DNA of 64,000 nt, from NCBI RefSeq assembly GCF_003675325.1, contig NZ_CP033073.1, positions 2,232,001 to 2,296,000 of the forward strand, given 5' to 3'. The translations under genes and the position numbers were made by a program. The notes below the pieces were generated by a model that did not search any database, was not told the DNA's origin, and was given only the letters and a program-made list of their open reading frames with translations. The stretch comes from Streptomyces dangxiongensis (lineage in GTDB: Bacteria; Actinomycetota; Actinomycetes; Streptomycetales; Streptomycetaceae). This document shows positions 16,445 through 25,630 of this stretch, in pieces. Positions within the stretch are counted from its first letter, which is position 1. Each line of letters opens with the position of its first letter.

Positions 16445-17803
16445 TCCAAGGACCTCAGCCGCACCGCGTACGACCACCTGTGGATGCACTTCACCCGCAT
16501 GTCCTCGTACGAGAACTCCCCCGTCCCCACCATCGTCCGGGGTGAGGGCACCTACATCTACGACGACAAGGGCAAGCGCTACCTCGACGGTCTCGCGGGT
16601 CTGTTCGTGGTCCAGGCCGGTCACGGCCGTACGGAACTCGCCGAGGCCGCGTTCAAGCAGGCCCAGGAGCTGGCCTTCTTCCCGGTGTGGTCCTACGCCC
16701 ACCCCAAGGCCGTCGAGCTGGCCGAGCGCCTGGCCGACTACGCCCCGGGCGACCTGAACAAGGTCTTCTTCACCACCGGTGGCGGCGAGGCCGTCGAGAC
16801 CGCCTGGAAGCTCGCCAAGCAGTACTTCAAGCTCCAGGGCAAGCCGACCAAGTACAAGGTCATCTCGCGTGCGGTCGCCTACCACGGCACCCCGCAGGGC
16901 GCCCTGTCCATCACCGGCCTGCCGGCCCTGAAGGCCCCCTTCGAGCCGCTGGTCCCGGGCGCCCACAAGGTCCCGAACACCAACATCTACCGCGCCCCGA
17001 TCTTCGGTGACGACCCCGAGGCCTTCGGCCGCTGGGCCGCCGACCAGATCGAGCAGGAGATCCTCTTCGAGGGCCCCGAGACCGTCGCGGCCGTCTTCCT
17101 GGAGCCGGTGCAGAACGCCGGCGGCTGCTTCCCGCCGCCGCCCGGGTACTTCCAGCGCGTGCGCGAGATCTGCGACCAGTACGACGTCCTGCTCGTCTCC
17201 GACGAGGTCATCTGCGCCTTCGGCCGCCTGGGCACGATGTTCGCCTGCGACAAGTTCGACTACGTCCCGGACATGATCACCTGCGCCAAGGGCATGACCT
17301 CGGGCTACTCCCCGATCGGCGCCTGCATCGTCTCCGACCGGATCGCCGAGCCGTTCTACAAGGGTGACAACACCTTCCTGCACGGCTACACCTTCGGCGG
17401 CCACCCGGTGTCGGCCGCGGTGGGTCTGGCCAACCTCGACCTGTTCGAGCGGGAGAACCTCACCCAGCACGTGCTGGACAACGAGGGCGCGTTCCTGTCG
17501 ACCCTCCAGAAGCTGCACGACCTGCCGATCGTCGGCGACGTCCGCGGCAACGGCTTCTTCTACGGCATCGAGCTGGTGAAGGACAAGAACACCAAGGAGT
17601 CCTTCAACGACGAGGAGACCGAGCGCGTCCTGTACGGCTACCTCTCCAAGGCGCTGTTCGACAACGGCCTGTACTGCCGTGCCGACGACCGCGGCGACCC
17701 GGTCGTCCAGCTCGCCCCGCCGCTGATCTCCGACCAGGGGACCTTCGACGAGATCGAGCAGATCCTGCGCGCGACGCTGAGCGAGGCGTGGACCAAGCTC
17801 TGA
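16439..17803 (+). CDS. Class III pyridoxal-phosphate aminotransferase (putrescine/GABA/beta-alanine type)
   Basis: 454 residues. PLP-binding features are clear: FTTGGGEAVETAWKLAK (phosphate binding), SRAVAYHGTPQGAL, the Asp in LLVSDEVICAFGRLG, and the Schiff-base Lys in TCAKGMTSGYSPIGA (about residue 285). FTFGGHPVSAA and the C-terminal domain complete the family. It transfers an amino group from an omega-amine (putrescine, GABA or beta-alanine) to pyruvate or 2-oxoglutarate. Co-transcribed with the AsnC regulator and beside aldehyde dehydrogenases, so polyamine/aminobutyrate breakdown is the likely pathway. A terminator follows. Confidence 0.9.
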   Translation: MSSKDLSRTAYDHLWMHFTRMSSYENSPVPTIVRGEGTYIYDDKGKRYLDGLAGLFVVQAGHGRTELAEAAFKQAQELAFFPVWSYAHPKAVELAERLADYAPGDLNKVFFTTGGGEAVETAWKLAKQYFKLQGKPTKYKVISRAVAYHGTPQGALSITGLPALKAPFEPLVPGAHKVPNTNIYRAPIFGDDPEAFGRWAADQIEQEILFEGPETVAAVFLEPVQNAGGCFPPPPGYFQRVREICDQYDVLLVSDEVICAFGRLGTMFACDKFDYVPDMITCAKGMTSGYSPIGACIVSDRIAEPFYKGDNTFLHGYTFGGHPVSAAVGLANLDLFERENLTQHVLDNEGAFLSTLQKLHDLPIVGDVRGNGFFYGIELVKDKNTKESFNDEETERVLYGYLSKALFDNGLYCRADDRGDPVVQLAPPLISDQGTFDEIEQILRATLSEAWTKL

Positions 17804-17827
17804 GCCGCACGCGTCCGCTCAGTTGAT

Positions 17828-17882
17828 CACACCGGCCCCGGTGCCGCCCGTTCGAGTGAGAACGGCGGCCCGGGGCCGTGTG
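17828..17882 (+). terminator. Hairpin terminator after aminotransferase
   Basis: Arms 17828-17853 (CACACCGGCCCCGG...CGTTC) and 17860-17882 pair around a GAGTGA loop with a few bulges. It lies 25 bases after the aminotransferase stop and before the next rightward ABC gene. Confidence 0.75.
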
Positions 17883-17998
17883 CCGTCCGCCCCCGCCCCG
17901 GTGAGCTGCCTAGCGTGCAGTGACCGATCGGCCCAGGCTTCGTTCGCCCACATGGGGGATCAGGCACGGGAATACGGATCAGAACCGAGGTGACGCGC

Positions 17999-18739
17999 AT
18001 GGAGTCCCCGCCGGACAACGACGTGCTCTGGGCACGCTCCCTGCACTTCAGGCACCGCGACGGCTCCCCCGGCCTCGCCGGGGTGTCGCTCGGCGTACGG
18101 GAGGGCGAGATCCTCGCCGTCAGCGGCCCACGCGGCAGCGGCAAGACGACCCTGCTGCGCTGTCTGTCCGGCCAGGTACCGGTGGGCACCGGCGAGGTCT
18201 GGTTCAACAGCGCCCCCGTGCACACCCTCGGCCCGGTGGCCCGCGAGCGGCTGCGCCGGGACCGCTTCGGCTGGATCGACCCCGAACCGGTGCTGATCCC
18301 CGAGCTGAACGTCTGGGAGAACGCGGCCCTCCCGCTGATGCTGCGCGGCACCGGGCGCCGTCGCGCCAAGGCCGCCGCGCTGGAGTGGCTGGAGCGGCTC
18401 GACGTCGGCGACAGGGCCCGCAGCCGCCCGCGGGAACTGCGGCAGGCCGAACGCCAGCGCGTCGCCATCGCCCGCGCGCTCGCCCCCGCCCCGACGGTCC
18501 TCTTCGCCGACGAACCCACGGCCACCCTGCACCGCGCCGACCGCACCCACGTCCTGCGCACCCTGACCACGGCCGCCCGCTCGCACGGCATCACGGTCGT
18601 CCTCGCCACGCACGACGCCGACACCGCCGCCCTCGCCGACCGCACGGTGAACCTGCTGGACGGGCGGCGCGTGCACACCGTGCACCTGCCGGACGCCCCC
18701 GACGCGGAAGGCCGGGCCGCGTGCTCGCTCTCCGCCTGA
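17999..18739 (+). CDS. ABC transporter ATP-binding protein with atypical signature motif
   Basis: 246 residues. Walker A GPRGSGKTT near residue 44 and Walker B TVLFADEPTAT are good, and the H-loop VLATHDADTAAL is present. The LSGGQ signature is replaced by LRQAERQRVAIARAL, and the Q-loop region reads WIDPEPVLIPELNV. It resembles MacB/LolD-type ATPases of peptide or lipid exporters. ATG at 17999 is chosen for the GAGG site 8 bases upstream. It overlaps the following permease by 19 bases, so both make one transporter. Substrate unknown. Confidence 0.82.
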   Translation: MESPPDNDVLWARSLHFRHRDGSPGLAGVSLGVREGEILAVSGPRGSGKTTLLRCLSGQVPVGTGEVWFNSAPVHTLGPVARERLRRDRFGWIDPEPVLIPELNVWENAALPLMLRGTGRRRAKAAALEWLERLDVGDRARSRPRELRQAERQRVAIARALAPAPTVLFADEPTATLHRADRTHVLRTLTTAARSHGITVVLATHDADTAALADRTVNLLDGRRVHTVHLPDAPDAEGRAACSLSA

Positions 18740-20127
18740 CCCGCGCCGCCCGGCCCGCCGTGCAGCTACGCCGCCTGCTGGTGGCCGCGGCCGCGGCGGG
18801 CACCGCTTTCCTGCTGCTCGCCTGCCTCGGTTACGCCCTCGGCCACCCCGACGCCGCGGGCCCCGCCGCGATGCGCCTGGCCTGGTGCGCGGTGCCGCTC
18901 GCCGCCACGGTGTACTTCGCGGTCGCGGTCGCCCGCACCGACCCGGCGACCCGGCCGCGCCCCGGCCTGTCCGCCGTGGGCCTCGGGCCGGCCCGCCTCA
19001 TGGCCGTCTCCGCCCTGTCGACGGCCCTGGCCTGCGCCCTGGGCTCCGCGCTGGCCCTGCTGTTCTTCCTCCGCCTGCGGGGCGACCTGACGGGCATGCC
19101 GTTCGGCGGTGCGGCGGCCGACTTCCTGGCCGCCGACCAGCCCCTGCCGCTACCGGCGGCGCTGACGCTGCTCGCCCTGGTCCCCGCCGTCGCCGCCGCG
19201 GCGGTGGCCCTGGCCCTGCGCCCGCGGGACCCCCGCCCGACGGCACCGGCCGCCCGCGGGTACGGCCGCTTCGGGGCGTACGGCGACGCGGCGGCACGGG
19301 AGACCTTCGGGGCGTACGGGAGGTTCGGGGCGCGGTTCGGCCGACGGCCCGCGGCCGGCACCGAGAACGGCGGGCGCCCCGACCGCGACACCGCGGCCGG
19401 CCGAGCCGCCGGGGCCGGCCGAGCCGCCGTGGCGGCAGCCGCGGGTGCGGAGCACGGCGAGGCGGCACCGGACACGACGGCCGACCCGGCACCGCCCGCG
19501 CCGGACACCGAACGAGGCGAGCCGGAGCCCGCGTCCCTCGGCGGTGCGCCCGCCACCCCCGCCGGTCTCCCCTGGGGCGTGGCTCTCCTCGCCGCCGGAC
19601 TCGCCGCCCACGCCTACGCCGGCCGTGTCACGCCCGGCCTCTCCCTCACGGTGCTCCCCGGCTGGGTGCTCACCGCGAGCGGTCTCGTCCTGGCCTCCCC
19701 CGGCCTGACCCACCTGTGCGGCCGGCTCCTCCAGTCCGTCCGGCCGGGAGTGCTCCGGCTGCTCGCCGGCCGGGTCCTCATGGCGGAGGCCGCCCGGGTC
19801 GGCCGTCCGCTGGGCGTGGTCTGCGCGGTGGGGTCCGCCGGTTGCGCCGTGACCGCCCTGTACGGCGGTGACTCCGTCCCCTTCTCCGGCCCGCTCACCA
19901 CCCTCGGTGGCCTGGTCGTCGCGGGCTGCACGGTCGCCACGCTGTTCACCGCGGCCGTGGAGGCCCGCCAGTGCCGCGCCGACACCGTCGCCGCGCTGCT
20001 CCGCCTCGGCGCGCCCGCCATGCTGCTGCGCGCTGCCGCCGCCCTGCGGGCCGCCGCGTTGCTGGCGCTGTTCGCCCCGCTCACCCTGGCGGTCGCCGTC
20101 CTGTCGGCGCTGCCGGTGGCCCGCTGA
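18721..20127 (+). CDS. Partner membrane protein of ABC transporter, FtsX/MacB-like
   Basis: 468 residues, very Ala/Leu rich, with about eight hydrophobic segments in two groups. They are separated by a hydrophilic insert (residues about 170-270) holding repeats of Y-G-R-F-G-A-Y-G and an Ala/Pro/Glu-rich stretch. GTG at 18721, inside the end of the ATPase gene, has GGAAGG 9 bases upstream. The last part (RADTVAALLRLGAPAMLLRA) looks like an FtsX-type permease end. Function inferred only from the overlap with the ATPase. Confidence 0.7.
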   Translation: MLALRLTRAARPAVQLRRLLVAAAAAGTAFLLLACLGYALGHPDAAGPAAMRLAWCAVPLAATVYFAVAVARTDPATRPRPGLSAVGLGPARLMAVSALSTALACALGSALALLFFLRLRGDLTGMPFGGAAADFLAADQPLPLPAALTLLALVPAVAAAAVALALRPRDPRPTAPAARGYGRFGAYGDAAARETFGAYGRFGARFGRRPAAGTENGGRPDRDTAAGRAAGAGRAAVAAAAGAEHGEAAPDTTADPAPPAPDTERGEPEPASLGGAPATPAGLPWGVALLAAGLAAHAYAGRVTPGLSLTVLPGWVLTASGLVLASPGLTHLCGRLLQSVRPGVLRLLAGRVLMAEAARVGRPLGVVCAVGSAGCAVTALYGGDSVPFSGPLTTLGGLVVAGCTVATLFTAAVEARQCRADTVAALLRLGAPAMLLRAAAALRAAALLALFAPLTLAVAVLSALPVAR

Positions 20128-20235
20128 GCGCTCGGGCACGAAAAAAGATTCCCGTCCGGCGATGAGTCCTGTGCCTGCCGCCGGTCCACCCCACCGGAAC
20201 GCGACACACCGCGCCGCACCCACGGAAGAGGCCCC

Positions 20236-20643
20236 ATGTACCAGCAGATGATCTTCGTGAACCTGCCCGTGACCGACCTCGACGCCTCGAAGAGGTTCTT
20301 CACGGAACTCGGCTACACGATCAACCCGCAGTTCAGCGACGAGAAGGCCGCTGCCGTGGTGATCAGCGACACCATCGTGGCGATGCTGCTGACGAGGCCG
20401 TTCTACGCGACCTTCACCAAGAAGGAGATCGCCGACGCGACGACCACCAGCGAGGTGATGCTCTGTCTGAGCGCCGAGAGCCGTGAGCAGGTGGACGAGC
20501 TGGTCGACCGGGCGATCTCGGCCGGCGGCACGGCGAGCGGCGAGAGCCAGGACCACGGTTCCATGTACGGCCGCGCCTTCGAGGACCTCGACGGCCACAT
20601 CTGGGAGGTCATGTGGATGGATCCGGCCGTGATCCAGGGCTGA
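20236..20643 (+). CDS. VOC-family (glyoxalase/bleomycin-resistance fold) protein
   Basis: 135 residues spanning one VOC module of two beta-alpha-beta-beta-beta units: IFVNLPVTDLDASKRFFTEL at the start and MYGRAFEDLDGHIWEVMWMD at the end, with Glu in WEVMW as the usual metal-ligand position. The N-terminal metal ligand is not an obvious His/Glu, so it may be a binding rather than catalytic protein. The ATG has GGAAGAGG upstream. It stands alone between the ABC pair and the LOG-like gene. Confidence 0.88.
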   Translation: MYQQMIFVNLPVTDLDASKRFFTELGYTINPQFSDEKAAAVVISDTIVAMLLTRPFYATFTKKEIADATTTSEVMLCLSAESREQVDELVDRAISAGGTASGESQDHGSMYGRAFEDLDGHIWEVMWMDPAVIQG

Positions 20644-20680
20644 CCGCCTCCCGGCCGAACGCCCGTGCCAGCATGGGCGG

Positions 20681-21805
20681 GTGCATCCGATACCCGCCCA
20701 GCCGCCCCGTCCCGCCCACGACCACGAGATCGAGTCCCTCGCCGAGTTCGACGAGGTGGTCGCCGAGCACGGCACACTCGCCGGGTTCCGCGTCCAGGCC
20801 GTGGACCTGACCGGTCGTACGGACGCCCTGCTCCGTCTCGACAGCACCGGCGCCGTCTTCCTCGGCTGCCCGATGGATCCCGAGGCCGCCGCCCGCATCC
20901 GGTCGGCCGGCGCCCTGGTCTTCCCGCCGGTCCCCGGGCTCCCCTTCGACCCGTACCGGGGCTTCGTCTACACGCCGGACGAGCTGTTCGACGCACTGGC
21001 CCAGGGGTACGAGGCGACACCGGACGCGCGCGCGTACGCCTGGTTCCAGCGGACGAAGGCCGACGGTGACATCTTCTCCTCGATGCTGCGGGCGATCCAC
21101 GACGACGCCGTCTCCGACGCCCTGGACGAACTCCTCGTCGGTGCCCGGGTGGTGGGGGTCATGGGCGGCCACGCGATGGCCCGCGGCACGACCGCCTACG
21201 CGGGTGCCGCCCGGCTGGGACGCGCCCTGACCCGCGCCGGGTACACGGTCGCCACCGGCGGCGGGCCGGGCGCGATGGAGGCCGCCAACCTCGGCGCGTA
21301 CGCCGCGCCCTTCGGCGACGACATGCTGGAGGACGCGCTCCGGCTGCTGGCCAAGGCGCCCTCGTTCCGGCCGTCGGTCACGGACTGGGCGCGGGCCGCC
21401 TTCGAGGTGCGCGAGCGCTGGCCGGGGGGCGGGACATCGGTGGGCATCCCCACCTGGTTCTACGGCCACGAACCGCCGAACGCCTTCGCCGCGCACCTCG
21501 CCAAGTACTTCGCCAACGCCACCCGCGAGGACGGCCTGCTGGCCCGTTCCACCGCCGGGGTGGTGTTCCTGCCGGGCGCGGCCGGGACCGTACAGGAGAT
21601 CTTCGACAACGCGACGCCCAACTACTACGGGTCACGTGGGGAACCGACCCCGATGGTGCTCGTGGACAGCGCGCACTGGACCCGGGACCTGCCGGCCTGG
21701 CCGTTGCTGCAGTCGCTGGCGCGGGGCCGGGCGATGGAGTCCCGTATCGCCCTCGTTGACCGGATCGAGCAGGCGCCGGACGCCATCAAACGTCTGGGCG
21801 GTTAA
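20681..21805 (+). CDS. LOG-family Rossmann protein (lysine-decarboxylase-like, PpnN-like)
   Basis: 374 residues. The nucleotide motif GGGPGAMEAANLGAY is intact. The second family motif PGGxGTxxE appears as LPGAAGTVQEIFDN, with the second Gly replaced by Ala. An N-terminal domain of about 150 residues precedes the Rossmann core, as in nucleotide 5'-monophosphate nucleosidases (PpnN) rather than short cytokinin-type LOG proteins. GTG at 20681 is the start. Likely hydrolyses the N-glycosidic bond of a nucleotide monophosphate; not proven. Confidence 0.8.
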   Translation: MHPIPAQPPRPAHDHEIESLAEFDEVVAEHGTLAGFRVQAVDLTGRTDALLRLDSTGAVFLGCPMDPEAAARIRSAGALVFPPVPGLPFDPYRGFVYTPDELFDALAQGYEATPDARAYAWFQRTKADGDIFSSMLRAIHDDAVSDALDELLVGARVVGVMGGHAMARGTTAYAGAARLGRALTRAGYTVATGGGPGAMEAANLGAYAAPFGDDMLEDALRLLAKAPSFRPSVTDWARAAFEVRERWPGGGTSVGIPTWFYGHEPPNAFAAHLAKYFANATREDGLLARSTAGVVFLPGAAGTVQEIFDNATPNYYGSRGEPTPMVLVDSAHWTRDLPAWPLLQSLARGRAMESRIALVDRIEQAPDAIKRLGG

Positions 21806-21817
21806 TAAGAGGGCAAA

Positions 21818-21871
21818 GTCAACGCTCGTTGACAGTCCTCGCGTTGACACTGCTTACGGAGCGCTTATAAA
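21818..21871 (+). promoter_or_regulatory. Near-consensus promoter with overlapping palindrome
   Basis: TTGACA at 21844-21849, 16 bases, then TATAAA at 21866-21871: an unusually good vegetative (HrdB-type) promoter for this genus. Immediately upstream GTCAACG-CT-CGTTGAC (21818-21833) is a perfect palindrome, and its half CGTTGACA recurs at the -35 box 15 bases on. The arrangement suggests a repressor or activator site. It drives the LAXTG surface protein gene. Confidence 0.75.
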
Positions 21872-21962
21872 CCTGTGAGCTCCCGGGGTGCTGGGGCCTC
21901 GCCTCGTATCCGCCCCAACTCCCCGTCCACCCCCCGCGATTGCACTCTGTAAAGGACAAACG

Positions 21963-22694
21963 TTGTCCATGACTCGCCGTAGCGTACGCCGTTCCGTGCA
22001 CGTTCTGGGTGTCGCCTCCGGGTCGGCGGCGCTGATGCTGGGCCTGGCCGGCTCCGCGCTCGCCTGCGACATCAAAGACTTCTCCGCCGAAGCCAGGTGC
22101 GACGGCGCCGAGGGCGTCATCGTCGTCACCGACACGGACGCCTCCGCCGCCGACGCCACCGTCAGTGTCTTCCTCGAGGGCGACGGCGGCGTCGAGACGA
22201 AGGTCGGCGAACAGCCGGTCAAGGGGTCGAAGGAGGGCGCCCGGATAACGTTCCCCGAACAGTGGAAGCCGAGCGCCACCTACCGGATCCACGTCAAGGC
22301 CCCCGATGTCGACCGTGACGTCAAGCCCGACCTGGTGACCCCGTCCACCGCCTGCAAGGCCGAGAGCCGGCCCCCGAAGCCGACGGCCTCCACGACACCC
22401 TCACCGTCCTCCTCGGCGTCGGCGTCGGCGTCGGTCTCGGCGTCCGCGTCCCCGCCCGCGTCGACCCCGGCCGGATCGGCGACCCCCTCACCGGCGGCCT
22501 CCGGGTCCAGCTCCGCCGCGGCCGGCACGCCGGGCAACGCGCCGTCCCCGGCGGTCGGTGACTCCAACCTCGCCGAGACCGGTGCCGACTCCCACACCGG
22601 CCTGATCGCCGGCCTCGCGGCGGCCCTGGTGGTCGTCGGTGGCGGCGCGGTCTACGTCGGTACGCGCCGCCGCGGGGCGAAGCACAGCGGCTGA
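21963..22694 (+). CDS. Sortase-anchored surface protein with LAXTG motif
   Basis: About 243 residues. Signal peptide ([20 protein letters not shown], cleavage near ALA-C), a folded domain of about 110 residues with three Cys, a Ser/Ala/Pro/Thr-rich wall-spanning stalk, the sorting signal LAETG, a hydrophobic helix ([20 protein letters not shown]) and the basic tail [15 protein letters not shown] is recognised by class E sortases of Streptomyces. TTG at 21963 has AAAGGA 6 bases upstream; ATG at 21969 is the alternative. No sortase gene is adjacent. Confidence 0.85.
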   Translation: MSMTRRSVRRSVHVLGVASGSAALMLGLAGSALACDIKDFSAEARCDGAEGVIVVTDTDASAADATVSVFLEGDGGVETKVGEQPVKGSKEGARITFPEQWKPSATYRIHVKAPDVDRDVKPDLVTPSTACKAESRPPKPTASTTPSPSSSASASASVSASASPPASTPAGSATPSPAASGSSSAAAGTPGNAPSPAVGDSNLAETGADSHTGLIAGLAAALVVVGGGAVYVGTRRRGAKHSG

Positions 22695-22898
22695 CACCAC
22701 CCCGCCACACCCCGACCCGGCCCGCCCTCCCCACCGGGGGAGGACGGGCCGGTGAGCACGGGCCGGACCGCGACGGCCGGTGAGCACAGGCCGAACGACG
22801 GGCCACCGCCGGCCGCGACCGGCTCATTTGGCCGGCCCACCTGCCGTCGGTCCACCTGACCGGCGGTCTCGTCGCGGTGGCGGCCACGCGGGAGTCGC

Positions 22899-23918
22899 TC
22901 AGTCGAGCACGACGGTTTCGGACACGTCGAACTCCACCCCGACCACGCCACCCAGCTCCGGCGCGTCCCGCAGCGCGCACGCCGCCTCCAGCCACGGGGC
23001 CCGCTCCGGCTGGAGACGGACGGCCACGTGGGTGCCCCGGAAGGTACGGGCGGTGACCGTGCAGGGCAGCCCCTGGTCGGCGGCCACCAGCCGGATCCCG
23101 GCGGGCCGGACGAGGACCGTGCGGGCACCCTGCGCCGAGCCGTCGGGCACCGGCAGCTTGCCCCAGGGGCTGTCGGCGACCGCTCCGGTGACGGTCGCCC
23201 CGACCACGTTGTCGAAACCGAGGAAACGGGCCACGAACGCGTCGGCGGGCCGCTGCCAGACCTCCAGCGGCGTGCCCGACTGCGCGATCCGCCCGTCGCG
23301 CATCACCACCACCCGGTCGGCCAGCGCGAACGCCTCCCCCTGGTCGTGGGTCACCGCGAGCACGGTGGTGCCCAACCGCCCGAACAGCTCCCGCAGTTCC
23401 ACCACCAGCCGTTCCCGCAGCGAGCGGTCGAGCTGACCGAGCGGCTCGTCCAGCATGAGCAGTTGGGGCCGGGGCGCGAGGGCGCGGGCCAGTGCGACCC
23501 GCTGCTGTTCGCCGCCGGACAGGGAGGCCACGGCCCGCCGGGCGGCACCGGGCAGCCCGACCAGCTCCAGCAACTGCCCGACCTCGGCGTCCCGTTCGTC
23601 CTTGGCGACGCCGTGCATCCGCAGCCCGAACGCGACGTTCGCGCCGACGTCCCGCTGCGGGAAGAGCTGGTGGTCCTGGAACATGAGCCCCATCCCCCGC
23701 TTGTGCGCGGGGACGTGCGTCTGCTCGCGGCCGTCGAGCAAGACCCTCCCGGAGTCCAGGGGTTGCAGTCCCGCCACCGCCCTGAGCAGGGTCGACTTGC
23801 CGCTGCCGCTGGGCCCGAGCACGCACACCACCTCGTGCTCGGCGACGTCGAGGCCGACGGCGTCGAGCACGGCCCGTCCGCCGAGGCGCACGGTCGCGGC
23901 GTCGAGGCTCAGCAGCAT
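22899..23918 (-). CDS. Thiamine-type ABC transporter ATP-binding protein
   Basis: 339 residues. Walker A GPSGSGKSTLL, Q-loop FQDHQLFPQRDV, signature LSGGEQQRVALARAL, Walker B LLMLDEPLGQLD and H-loop VTHDQGEAFALADR are present, followed by a C-terminal TOBE-like domain. ATG at 23918 overlaps the permease stop (TGATG). With the permease and binding protein upstream it forms an operon behind a TPP riboswitch, so uptake of thiamine or a precursor is the predicted role (ThiQ equivalent). Confidence 0.88.
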   Translation of the reverse strand: MLLSLDAATVRLGGRAVLDAVGLDVAEHEVVCVLGPSGSGKSTLLRAVAGLQPLDSGRVLLDGREQTHVPAHKRGMGLMFQDHQLFPQRDVGANVAFGLRMHGVAKDERDAEVGQLLELVGLPGAARRAVASLSGGEQQRVALARALAPRPQLLMLDEPLGQLDRSLRERLVVELRELFGRLGTTVLAVTHDQGEAFALADRVVVMRDGRIAQSGTPLEVWQRPADAFVARFLGFDNVVGATVTGAVADSPWGKLPVPDGSAQGARTVLVRPAGIRLVAADQGLPCTVTARTFRGTHVAVRLQPERAPWLEAACALRDAPELGGVVGVEFDVSETVVLD

Positions 23919-25630
23919 CAGAACTCCCCTGTCCGGTCGATGGGGGTCCCCCCGGTCGAGTCTGTTCGAGACTGGGGGAGCAGCCGCTCCAGGATGAGCA
24001 ACGCGGCCGCGCACACCACCATGAGAATGGTCGAAAGGGCCATGGCCTGGCCGTAGTTGAGGTCGCCGGGACGGCTCAGCAGGCGGGCCACGGCGACCGG
24101 AAGCGTGGGATTGTCGGGGCGGGCGATGAACACGGTCGCCCCGAACTCCCCCAGCGACACGGCGAACGCGAACCCGGCCGCGACCAGCAGCGCCCGCCGC
24201 ACCAGCGGCAGGTCCACCTCCCGCCACACCCGCCACGGCGAGGCCCCGAGCACGGCCGCCGCCTCCCGCAGACGTCCGTCCACCGCGCGCAGCACGGGCA
24301 GCATGGTCCGTACGACGAAGGGGGCACCCACCAGCGCCTGCGCGAGCGGCACGAGGAGCCACGACTGGCGCAGGTCCAGCGGCGGCCTGTCCAGCGCGAT
24401 CAGGAAACCGAAACCGACGGTCACGGCGGAGACGCCGAGCGGCAGCATCAGCAGCGCGTCGAAGCCCCGTACCAGGTGTCCCGCGTCCCGCCGGGCCAGC
24501 GCTGCAGCGGCGAGACCGCCGACCAGGACGGCGATGGCGGTGGCGGCGACGGCGTACTCCAGCGAGGTCCACACGGCGTGCACGGGCGCCACCAGGAACG
24601 TACCGCCGTCGGATTCGGTCAGCGCCCGGTAGTAGCCGAACCCCGGTGCGTCGAGGGAGCGCCGGACGAGCACGGCGAGCGGCAGCACCAGGAGCAGGGC
24701 GATCGTCAGGAGGACCCCGGCGAGCAGCGCCCACTGTCCGCCGCCGCGCGGCCGACGGGCGGTCACCTTCGGATCGACCAGGCGCAGGGCCGTCTCCCGC
24801 CGCCGTACGGTCCGGGCGTGCACGACGAGGATCGCGCCGACGGCGACGAACTGGACGAGGGTGAGGACGGCGGCCGTGGACAGGTCGAAGATCTCGGAGG
24901 TCTGCCGGTAGATCTCCACCTCCAGGGTGGAGAAGGTGGGGCCGCCGAGGATCTGCACCACGCCGAAGGAGGTGAAGGTGAACAGGAACACCATCAGCGC
25001 GGCGGCGGCCACGGCGGGCGCGAGCGCGGGCAGGGTGACCTGCCGCCAGGCCTTCGCCGGGGAGGCGCCGAGCATCCGGGCGGCCTCCTCCTGGCGTGGG
25101 TCGAGCTGGGCCCAGAGGCCGCCGACGGTGCGGACGACGACCGCGTAGTTGAAGAACACATGGGCCAGCAGGATCGCCCACACCGTGGTGTCCAGCCGTA
25201 CGCCCCATAGCTGGTCGAGCAGCCCGTTGTGCCCGAGCAGGGCCAGGAAGGCGCTGCCGGCGACGACGGTCGGGAGCACGAACGGGACGGTGACGACGGC
25301 CCGCAGCACCTGCTTGCCCGGGAAGCGCAGGCGGGCGAAGACGTAGGCGGCGGGCAGCGCGAGCAGCAGGGTGAGCGCGGTGGAGGCCAGCGCCTGCCAG
25401 GTGGTGAACCACAGCACGTGCCGGATGTCGGGCTGGGTGACGACGTCCGCGATCCGTCCGAGCCGCCAGCCGCCGTCCGCCTTCAGACCGCGCTCGACGA
25501 TCGCGGCCACGGGCCAGGCGAAGAACAGCGCGAAGAACGCGACGGGCAGGGCCATCAGCCCGAACCGCGCCGCGTTCCCCCGCCGGGCCCTGGCTACCTC
25601 AGTACGAGTGACGTCCACGTCTTGACCCAC
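23918..25630 (-). CDS. Thiamine-type ABC transporter permease, fused double domain
   Basis: 570 residues with about twelve membrane helices: two permease domains in one chain, each with an EAA loop (EEAARMLGASPAKAW in the first half, EAAAVLGASPWRVW in the second). This is the ThiP/FbpB layout, closest to ThiP given the riboswitch. GTG at 25630 overlaps the end of the binding-protein gene by 37 bases; a GTG at 25618 is also possible. It pairs with the ATPase downstream. Confidence 0.88.
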   Translation of the reverse strand: MGQDVDVTRTEVARARRGNAARFGLMALPVAFFALFFAWPVAAIVERGLKADGGWRLGRIADVVTQPDIRHVLWFTTWQALASTALTLLLALPAAYVFARLRFPGKQVLRAVVTVPFVLPTVVAGSAFLALLGHNGLLDQLWGVRLDTTVWAILLAHVFFNYAVVVRTVGGLWAQLDPRQEEAARMLGASPAKAWRQVTLPALAPAVAAAALMVFLFTFTSFGVVQILGGPTFSTLEVEIYRQTSEIFDLSTAAVLTLVQFVAVGAILVVHARTVRRRETALRLVDPKVTARRPRGGGQWALLAGVLLTIALLLVLPLAVLVRRSLDAPGFGYYRALTESDGGTFLVAPVHAVWTSLEYAVAATAIAVLVGGLAAAALARRDAGHLVRGFDALLMLPLGVSAVTVGFGFLIALDRPPLDLRQSWLLVPLAQALVGAPFVVRTMLPVLRAVDGRLREAAAVLGASPWRVWREVDLPLVRRALLVAAGFAFAVSLGEFGATVFIARPDNPTLPVAVARLLSRPGDLNYGQAMALSTILMVVCAAALLILERLLPQSRTDSTGGTPIDRTGEF

